Positions 59,098 to 64,000 of a stretch of 64,000 nt of DNA are shown piece by piece. Location of the stretch: assembly GCF_000024405.1 (NCBI RefSeq), contig NC_013517.1, positions 3,813,989 to 3,877,988 on the forward strand, in the 5' to 3' direction. This DNA is from Sebaldella termitidis ATCC 33386. Lineage in GTDB: Bacteria > Fusobacteriota > Fusobacteriia > Fusobacteriales > Leptotrichiaceae. The position numbers were made by a program, and so were the translations under genes. Every line of letters starts with the position of its first letter. Positions within the stretch are counted from its first letter, which is position 1. The notes beneath the pieces are model-generated. The model did no database searches. It was not told where the DNA came from and saw nothing but the letters and a program-made list of their open reading frames with translations.

Positions 59098-59595
59098 TTA
59101 TTCATTTTCTGTAATTTCACTGCTGACAGTGTGATTAATAAAAGCCATTCTGATATAATATACATTTTTTCCGTATACTTTCAAATGTGAAAGAGCTTCC
59201 GGAGGTAAAAGTCCCTTTAATTCACTGTCTTCTGACGAGACTGACACTGTTATGGCACTGGCAAGATTTTCGTCTATTTCTGCAGGTCTTGTCTTTTTAG
59301 GCATTGGTTTTGTCTTAGTTTCTATCAGCTGCAGATCTCCTTCTTTAGAATCTACTATAATCATTTCTCTGTATTTTATGTACATTCCATTGTGTCCGTC
59401 TTCATTTTTAAATACCTTAAATTCCTTATAAGGATTTCCCTTAAATATTACGCTGCAGTCTTTTTTAGCAGTAGAATCACTTGAAATACAAATACTCCAT
59501 GTACTATTTTTATTGTATTTCCTTTCTAACTGGATTTCTTCTGAAAAACCAATTACTGATATTACAAGTACTAGACACAAAATTATTCTTTTCAT
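59098..59595 (-). CDS. Exported protein of unknown function, 165 aa
   Basis: I do not recognise a family. The product has a clear signal peptide (KRIILCLVLVISVIGFSEE, cleavage near residue 18) and a beta-rich mature domain with alternating charged and hydrophobic residues (STWSICISSDSTAKKDCSVIFKGNPYKEFKVF; GMYIKYREMIIVDSKEGDLQLIETK; KVYGKNVYYIRMAFINHTV). Two Cys in the mature part could form a disulfide. A GGAGGCAG ribosome site precedes the ATG. It is monocistronic, between the WYL and BI-1 genes, with no functional hint. Probably a periplasmic or surface-associated small protein. Confidence 0.72.
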   Translation of the reverse strand: MKRIILCLVLVISVIGFSEEIQLERKYNKNSTWSICISSDSTAKKDCSVIFKGNPYKEFKVFKNEDGHNGMYIKYREMIIVDSKEGDLQLIETKTKPMPKKTRPAEIDENLASAITVSVSSEDSELKGLLPPEALSHLKVYGKNVYYIRMAFINHTVSSEITENE

Positions 59596-59754
59596 AGTCT
59601 GCCTCCTAAAATCAATTTTTGTTACTTAATTATAACATTAAGTAATAATTTTTTAAATAGTATGACATTGATTTTTTTTAAATTATTTTCTTATCAAAAA
59701 AATACAGTTTTATTCAGGTTTTATACCCGCCTAAAACTGTATTCATCAGAAAAT

Positions 59755-60480
59755 TTATCTTTTTTTCCCGAAAAGTCTTAATAAATAAAGGAATAAATTT
59801 ATAAAATCAAGATATAAATTTAATGCCCCTGCTATTTGTATTCTGTCCAGCATAGTATTGTCTTCCATAGCATAGTCTGTGAGTCTGTGTCTGATTATAT
59901 TCATATCTATTGCTGTGAATGCCGAAAATATTATTACTCCTGCATATGACATTATCCAGTAAAAATAATCATTTTTCATAAAAATATTTAACAGAGACAC
60001 TACTATAAGTGCTATTAAACCAGCCATTACATAAGGAAGATATCTTCCTAAATTATCTCTTGTAAGATAACCATATGCAGCAAGACAGGCATAATATACT
60101 ACTGTCCCTAAAAATACATAAATAATTGACTCGCCTGTATAAATATAACCTATTATGCTTAAAGTTATCCCGTTTAGTACAGCGTATAATAAAAACATTC
60201 CACGTAATGCTCCTACAGAAGCTTTCATTAACATCATCGAAAACATAAATACAAGACCTAGTTCCACAAAAAACAATACATAATACAAGTTTGTTCCAAA
60301 TATAAGACTCATTATTTCAACATTTGTCATTACTAAAAATCCACTTATCCCAGATACAAGAAGCCCGACAACCATCCAAAGTATACACCCAGTCATTTTC
60401 TGAGCTACAATTCTGTTTATCTCTTCATAATCAAGGTAGCCTGATCTGTAATCATCATGTCCAAAATCATCATTTCTCAT
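59755..60480 (-). CDS. Bax inhibitor-1/YccA-family membrane protein
   Basis: A 241-residue integral membrane protein with seven predicted spans and the BI-1 signature. Residues 1-30 are soluble and Asp/Tyr-rich (HDDYRSGYLDYEEINRIV); spans run from about residue 33 on, and the C-terminal segment FTAIDMNIIRHR, with the conserved Asp pair region, and ALNLYLDFINLFLYLLRLFG are family hallmarks. Bacterial BI-1 proteins are pH-dependent calcium leak channels (BsYetJ) or interact with FtsH (YccA). GAGGTG precedes the ATG. Monocistronic, with a hairpin between it and the preceding gene region. Confidence 0.93.
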   Translation of the reverse strand: MRNDDFGHDDYRSGYLDYEEINRIVAQKMTGCILWMVVGLLVSGISGFLVMTNVEIMSLIFGTNLYYVLFFVELGLVFMFSMMLMKASVGALRGMFLLYAVLNGITLSIIGYIYTGESIIYVFLGTVVYYACLAAYGYLTRDNLGRYLPYVMAGLIALIVVSLLNIFMKNDYFYWIMSYAGVIIFSAFTAIDMNIIRHRLTDYAMEDNTMLDRIQIAGALNLYLDFINLFLYLLRLFGKKR

Positions 60481-60634
60481 TCATTTCACCTCTTATAAGC
60501 TTTTATAGTATTATACTAAATATATTTAAAACCGTCAAATATATCGTAGCCCGTGATTTTACTTTCAGATATCAAAGTGTTATAATTTATGTTGTTTTAA
60601 AAATTTTTATAAAATACAAAAGGCGGTTGATTAT

Positions 60635-61117
60635 ATGAAGAAATTATTATTAATTCTCCTGACTTATTTATTGGTACTTACCTGCTCAAACAGCAGAACA
60701 ATAAAGCTCCCTGATAAAAATCTCAAAATAACAGATGATATTATTTATTATAAAAATGAACCATATACAGGTACACTCAGCGGAACGGACATAAATAATA
60801 ATTCTGCCAGATTCAGAGCAGAGATAAAAAACGGGATAGTTGAAGGAAAAGTAGAGCTTCTGGCTTCTGATATAGATTTTATTTATAATATTTCAGGCGG
60901 GAAACTTAACGGGGAAAGTTCTGTACTGGATATAATAATGCTTTATAAAGATGATGTAATACAGAAATGTTATTCCAATGTCTCTTTTGCCACGCAGGAA
61001 ATGGCAGATGCATTTTGCAGAGTTGTAAAAGAGAATCCTGACGGGGAAAGCTTTCCTTCCACAGGAAAGGAACTTCAGAAAAGAACGATTAATATTATAA
61101 GAAGGCTTAATAATTAA
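60635..61117 (+). CDS. Predicted lipoprotein with MORN-like hairpins
   Basis: A 160-residue predicted lipoprotein. The signal peptide ends in a lipobox-like LVLTC with Cys17. The mature part starts with LKITDDIIYYKNEPYTGTLSG, resembling the repeated xYxGxxxG beta-hairpins of MORN_2-type proteins, and continues with NGIVEGKVELL and GGKLNGESSV. The C-terminal 60 residues are helical with two Cys. AAAGGCGG precedes the ATG. The gene at 61660-62145 on the other side of the tRNA cluster has the same layout (N-terminal anchor then YKNGVLYTKAGEKYTGKV), so they may be distant paralogues. No specific function is known. Confidence 0.7.
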   Translation: MKKLLLILLTYLLVLTCSNSRTIKLPDKNLKITDDIIYYKNEPYTGTLSGTDINNNSARFRAEIKNGIVEGKVELLASDIDFIYNISGGKLNGESSVLDIIMLYKDDVIQKCYSNVSFATQEMADAFCRVVKENPDGESFPSTGKELQKRTINIIRRLNN

Positions 61118-61168
61118 AAAAATGCTCATTTGATAGATAAAAGTATATTATCAAAGGAGCATTTTATA
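61118..61168. terminator. Bidirectional terminator between lipoprotein gene and tRNA cluster
   Basis: AAAATGCTC plus TTTGATA pair with TATCAAA plus GAGCATTTT; both strands end in U-rich sequence, so it can stop the lipoprotein mRNA and the tRNA transcript. Confidence 0.8.
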
Positions 61169-61241
61169 TTTTAAATATTATTATCATATAAATTTTTGCC
61201 TGTAAATAAAAAAAGAATAGCATATCTATCCTGTTAAAAAA

Positions 61242-61316
61242 TGGAGGCGACGACCGGAATCGAACCGGTGTACAAGGTTTTGCAGACCTCTGCCTAAGCC
61301 TCTCGACCACGTCGCC
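61242..61316 (-). tRNA. tRNA-Cys (GCA)
   Basis: Minus-strand cloverleaf: acceptor GGCGACG pairs with CGTCGCC, T loop GGTTCGATTCC, anticodon loop CTGCAAA giving GCA, and CCA encoded in the DNA. It is last in the Val-Asp-Phe-Cys cluster. Confidence 0.95.
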
Positions 61317-61334
61317 ATTATTAGAGTTTCTACA

Positions 61335-61410
61335 TGGTGCCCAGACGCGGAATCGAACCACGGACACAGGGATTTTCAGTCCCTTGCTCTACCGACTGAG
61401 CTATCTGGGC
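61335..61410 (-). tRNA. tRNA-Phe (GAA)
   Basis: Minus-strand cloverleaf of 76 nt: acceptor GCCCAGA with TCTGGGC, T loop GGTTCGATTCC, anticodon loop CTGAAAA giving GAA, encoded CCA. Confidence 0.97.
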
Positions 61411-61415
61411 TTGTA

Positions 61416-61492
61416 TGGCGGGAGTGACGGGGCTCGAACCCGCGACCTCTGGCGTGACAGGCCAGCGCTCTAACCAGCTGAGCTACACCCCC
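61416..61492 (-). tRNA. tRNA-Asp (GTC)
   Basis: Minus-strand cloverleaf of 77 nt: acceptor GGGGGTG with CACTCCC-type pairing, T loop GGTTCGAGCCC, anticodon loop CTGTCAC giving GTC, encoded CCA. Confidence 0.97.
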
Positions 61493-61502
61493 AAAAAAAT
61501 AA

Positions 61503-61578
61503 TGGTGGTCGCTACTGGGCTCGAACCAGTGACCCCCTGCTTGTAAGGCAGGTGCTCTCCCAACTGAGCTAAGCGACC
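61503..61578 (-). tRNA. tRNA-Val (TAC)
   Basis: Minus-strand cloverleaf of 76 nt: acceptor GGTCGCT with AGCGACC, T loop GGTTCGAGCCC, anticodon loop CTTACAA giving TAC, encoded CCA. First in the cluster, about 80 bp after the 61660 gene. Confidence 0.97.
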
Positions 61579-61659
61579 TTCTCCATAATACTCAAACATT
61601 ATATCGTAATTTCTCAAATTTTGCAAGCATTTATTTCAAAAAGTTTTATTTTTCTCTTG

Positions 61660-62145
61660 CTAATCCTCTGTGTCTGTATCCTCGTATATCCCAAGTGCAG
61701 ATAAAACAACTGTTTGAGGAGTCTGATTTCCGCTGGTATTTTCTTCAAAATATTTTTCTATCTCAATATTCTTTAATTCTAATGTTTTTTCGGAATTTTT
61801 TATTTTAAGCTCTGTTATAGTACCATTTTTGGCTTTGCCTTTCACTTCTGCACCATGCCATAATTCACTGAATGATATAAATTCAAATTTACCGTTCATC
61901 AATCCTTTTTTCACTGTTACAAATCCTTCTGATATCTGAACTCCGTTTATTTTTGCCTTATATCCTTCCGATTCTGTTACTTTTCCAGTATATTTTTCAC
62001 CTGCTTTAGTATACAGCACACCGTTTTTATATTGCAGACTATCACCCTGAACACTTTCTGGTCCGGAATTTGAAAAAAAGACAGCTGCAATAAAAATCAG
62101 GATAATTATCGAAAATATTCCATAAAACTGTTTTCTGTTTATCAT
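61660..62145 (-). CDS. Membrane-anchored protein with MORN-like hairpins
   Basis: A 161-residue protein anchored by one N-terminal transmembrane helix (FYGIFSIIILIFIAAVFF) with no lipobox. The outer domain has DSLQYKNGVLYTKAGEKYTGKVTE, KKGLMNGKFEFISF and KAKNGTITELKIKNSEKTLELKN, again recalling MORN_2-type hairpins; the tail is Thr/Asp/Glu-rich. It resembles the 60635-61117 lipoprotein in layout, and the two genes converge on the tRNA cluster. It lies 52 bp after the DNA polymerase III subunit gene on the same strand. GGAAAGG precedes the ATG. Function is unknown. Confidence 0.7.
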   Translation of the reverse strand: MINRKQFYGIFSIIILIFIAAVFFSNSGPESVQGDSLQYKNGVLYTKAGEKYTGKVTESEGYKAKINGVQISEGFVTVKKGLMNGKFEFISFSELWHGAEVKGKAKNGTITELKIKNSEKTLELKNIEIEKYFEENTSGNQTPQTVVLSALGIYEDTDTED

Positions 62146-62197
62146 TTTGCTTTCCTTTCCTGATACTTAAAATCGTATCCTTTTACTTCACGGATTA

Positions 62198-63346
62198 CTA
62201 CTCATAAAACATAAAAAAATTAGAAATCAGAGCTCTTATATTTACATTATTATCAATACTGTTTTTTATTTCTATTATTTTTTTCAGATTCTTTATTTTA
62301 TTTTTCTTTATAAAAATCAATCTGTCCAAAAAATTCTTTAAATCTTTTTTATTTTTAGTAAAAATATCGTTTACTCTTTGATTAACCTCTATCTTTTCAG
62401 AGCTTTTATAATATTTATAATTTTTACCAAGCATCATTATACTTTGTATATACTTTATCTTTATAATCAGATAGATTTCTTTGAGATACAGATTCACAGC
62501 CTGAAGATGAAGGGCAAAATCATCATTATTCTTTAGCTTTTCCACATCAAAAGAATCCTCTGTATCTTCATAAATCTCCAGCAGCTCTTTTATATAATCC
62601 TTAAAGATCTTAAAGTCCGGCTTGCTCATAAACTCCTTTTTATCGTTGAACAGCTTTTCTGCCTGTACTCTCATAAGAAGCTCCGTCAGCTCATTATAAA
62701 TATAATATACTTCGATATTTCTGAAAATCTCCTCCAGAGAAAGCTGTCCGCAGCTAAGATCTTGTTTTTTCTTTTTCCATAGTTCTATATCTTTTACATT
62801 TCCGTCAAAAAAATAGTAGATTTCTTTTTCTACCTCCAGAGCTTCTATATCAAGCGGTTTTATCACAAAAGTCATAACTCTTGATTTTATAGTCGGAATT
62901 ATATTCAGACTCTTTGAAAGGAGTATGAAATAAAGATTTTTTGGCGGTTCTTCTATTATTTTCAGTAATGCATTTGCTGATTCTTTACGCAGCTTTTCCA
63001 CTCCGTTCAGGATATAAACTTTTTTCTTTGCCTTATATGGTGATTCTATGGCATTTAGTATTATTTCCCTTACATCATCTATTTTTACACCCTGCTCATC
63101 TTTATTTATTATTTCTATATCAGGATATGAATAATTATCTACACTTTTGCATACATTGCACACACCGCAGTAATCATTATCCTTAAAATTTTCACACAAA
63201 AAAAGTTTTGAAAACTCTAAAGCATAAAAAAGCAAGTCTACTCTTTTATCACCATAAAAAAGATAACTTGCGCTTTCTTTATCTTTAGCAGCCTCATTAA
63301 TCAGTCTGTCTATTAAAAAAGTATCTTTAAGATCCTTTATGCTCAT
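62198..63346 (-). CDS. holB: DNA polymerase III delta'-like clamp-loader subunit
   Basis: Subunit of the clamp loader that loads the beta sliding clamp. The 382-residue AAA+ protein begins with SASYLFYGDKRVDLLFYALEFSK, has the zinc-site Cys cluster CGVCNVC near residue 60 with an upstream Cys, the YKAKKKVYILNGVEKLRKESANALLKIIEEPP region near 97-130 and the sensor-1-like IPTIKSRVMTF near 150. The Walker A is degenerate, as in delta'. After residue 170 it diverges into a long Lys/Glu-rich helical tail, longer than in E. coli HolB (334). The start is 1 bp beyond the mreB stop, so the two are cotranscribed. Called from the N-terminal half; the tail is unusual. Confidence 0.88.
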   Translation of the reverse strand: MSIKDLKDTFLIDRLINEAAKDKESASYLFYGDKRVDLLFYALEFSKLFLCENFKDNDYCGVCNVCKSVDNYSYPDIEIINKDEQGVKIDDVREIILNAIESPYKAKKKVYILNGVEKLRKESANALLKIIEEPPKNLYFILLSKSLNIIPTIKSRVMTFVIKPLDIEALEVEKEIYYFFDGNVKDIELWKKKKQDLSCGQLSLEEIFRNIEVYYIYNELTELLMRVQAEKLFNDKKEFMSKPDFKIFKDYIKELLEIYEDTEDSFDVEKLKNNDDFALHLQAVNLYLKEIYLIIKIKYIQSIMMLGKNYKYYKSSEKIEVNQRVNDIFTKNKKDLKNFLDRLIFIKKNKIKNLKKIIEIKNSIDNNVNIRALISNFFMFYE

Positions 63347-63347
63347 T

Positions 63348-64000
63348 TTACGTATTTTCCTTCATTTGAAGAGTTCTCAGAAGATTTCTGTTATCAAATG
63401 CCAGTCCTCCGCCCAGAACTACAGATTCCAGCGGCTGTTCAGCAAGGAATACATTTATCTTTGTCTCTTCTTCCATCAGGTTTGTAAAGTTTCTTACAAG
63501 CGAACCTCCGCCTGTCATAACTATACCATTATCCAATATATCCACAACCAGCTCCGGCGGACATTTTTCCAATACTTCTTTTGTGTTATTTATAATTTCA
63601 TATAATGAATCTCTTATAGCTTCATATATTTCATTCGAAGAAAGTTTTACAGTTTTTGGAAGTCCCGTGATTAAATCTCTTCCCTTTATGTCTATTATTT
63701 CCTCTTCCTCAAGCGGTATTGCAGTTCCAAGTTCCTTTTTTATCTTTTCTGCTGTTCTTTCCCCTATAAGAAGACTGTATTTTTTCTTAACATATTTTAT
63801 AATATCATCATCAAATGTATTACTAGCTATTCTCAGGGACTTACTGACAACTATTTCGTCAAGAGACAGAATTGCTATATCAGTAGAACCTCCTCCTATA
63901 TCTATTACCATGTTTCCTTCAGGTGCGGAAATATTTACTCCTGATCCCAGAACTGCTGCTCTTCCTTCTTCTATGATGTATACTTTTTTAGCTCCGGTAA
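63348..64000 (-). CDS. mreB: Rod-shape actin MreB (5' end beyond window)
   Basis: C-terminal 217 or so residues of the bacterial actin that directs lateral cell-wall growth. Visible are AKKVYIIEEGRAAVLGSGV at the window edge, the phosphate-2 motif GNMVIDIGGGSTDIAILSLDEIV, TFDDDIIKYVKKKYSLLIGERTAEKIKKELG, the IIDIKGRDLITGLPKTVKLSSNEIYEAI strand, and the adenosine motif NGIVMTGGGSLVRN. GGGST replaces the commoner GGGTT. The N-terminus lies past position 64000. It precedes the delta' gene on the minus strand with a 1-bp gap. MreB indicates a rod-shaped cell. Confidence 0.95.
   Translation of the reverse strand, partial: TGAKKVYIIEEGRAAVLGSGVNISAPEGNMVIDIGGGSTDIAILSLDEIVVSKSLRIASNTFDDDIIKYVKKKYSLLIGERTAEKIKKELGTAIPLEEEEIIDIKGRDLITGLPKTVKLSSNEIYEAIRDSLYEIINNTKEVLEKCPPELVVDILDNGIVMTGGGSLVRNFTNLMEEETKINVFLAEQPLESVVLGGGLAFDNRNLLRTLQMKENT

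Noticed and set aside
61164-61367. 67-codon minus frame
   Set aside because: Covers tRNA-Cys and part of tRNA-Phe.
1-64000. CRISPR array, prophage or complete insertion sequence
   Set aside because: No regularly spaced repeats, no Cas, integrase or transposase genes were seen.

Overview
The window comes from an A+T-rich, anaerobic, fermentative bacterium with an outer membrane. The best fit is Fusobacteriota, probably the Leptotrichiaceae (Sebaldella or Leptotrichia-like); this is inferred from gene content, not proven. Evidence: a 1,178-residue pyruvate:ferredoxin oxidoreductase, a trimeric HydABC-type [FeFe]-hydrogenase, a two-subunit 2-oxoacid:ferredoxin oxidoreductase, an ADP-heptose epimerase for LPS core, PTS permeases, a streptococcal-style glycolipid glycosyltransferase pair and consistently low-GC codon use. 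There is no rRNA, insertion sequence, prophage or CRISPR array.

Layout. 1-5.7 kb: a PTS EIIABC permease (cut by the window edge) with its HutC-type GntR regulator and two operators, small unknown genes, a candidate small RNA, an EIIC-like permease and the niacin regulator NiaR. 5.9-10.1 kb: hydCBA hydrogenase operon. 10.2-12.5 kb: a second, related candidate small RNA, glycerate kinase and an FCD regulator. 13-18.5 kb: hldD, a DNPH1-like nucleotide hydrolase, a PHP phosphoesterase and secA. 19-22.6 kb: regulator-rich stretch (AraC-like sensor fragment, MerR/GyrI regulator, DJ-1, nitroreductase, Rrf2). 22.8-26.3 kb: PFOR. 27-34 kb: lipoprotein HtrA, FAD reductase, an alpha/alpha toroid protein, methyltransferase, AIM24 protein, two very small proteins and an M20 amidohydrolase. 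34.6-44.4 kb: a LacI-controlled nucleoside operon. 44.8-47 kb: two glycolipid glycosyltransferases. 47.5-52.4 kb: EamA transporter, SDR, RlpA-like protein and KorAB. 52.6-64 kb: TPR and META proteins, DNA glycosylase, argS, queH, WYL regulator, BI-1, four tRNAs, a DNA polymerase III delta'-like protein and mreB (cut by the window edge).

How the genes fit together. PFOR and KorAB reduce ferredoxin; HydABC can dispose of ferredoxin and NADH electrons as hydrogen. The LacI operon encodes a BMP-type nucleoside ABC importer, a nucleoside hydrolase and ribokinase, so imported nucleosides become base plus ribose-5-phosphate; two further hydrolases at its end have unknown substrates.

The most interesting material is non-coding. 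Two intergenic segments (about 3822-4079 and 10168-10420) align over 117 bp without a gap. On the minus strand each has an 11-bp-spaced TTCACA direct repeat, a -10-like element, a 5' stem-loop, a UCUCC segment and an intrinsic terminator. I read them as two members of an undescribed small-RNA family driven by an OmpR/PhoB-type response regulator. Another short RNA candidate with a seven-C linker lies at about 49775-49847. At 54228-54503 a C-run-rich hairpin adjoins a 28-bp inverted repeat that flanks a consensus promoter with no gene to drive.
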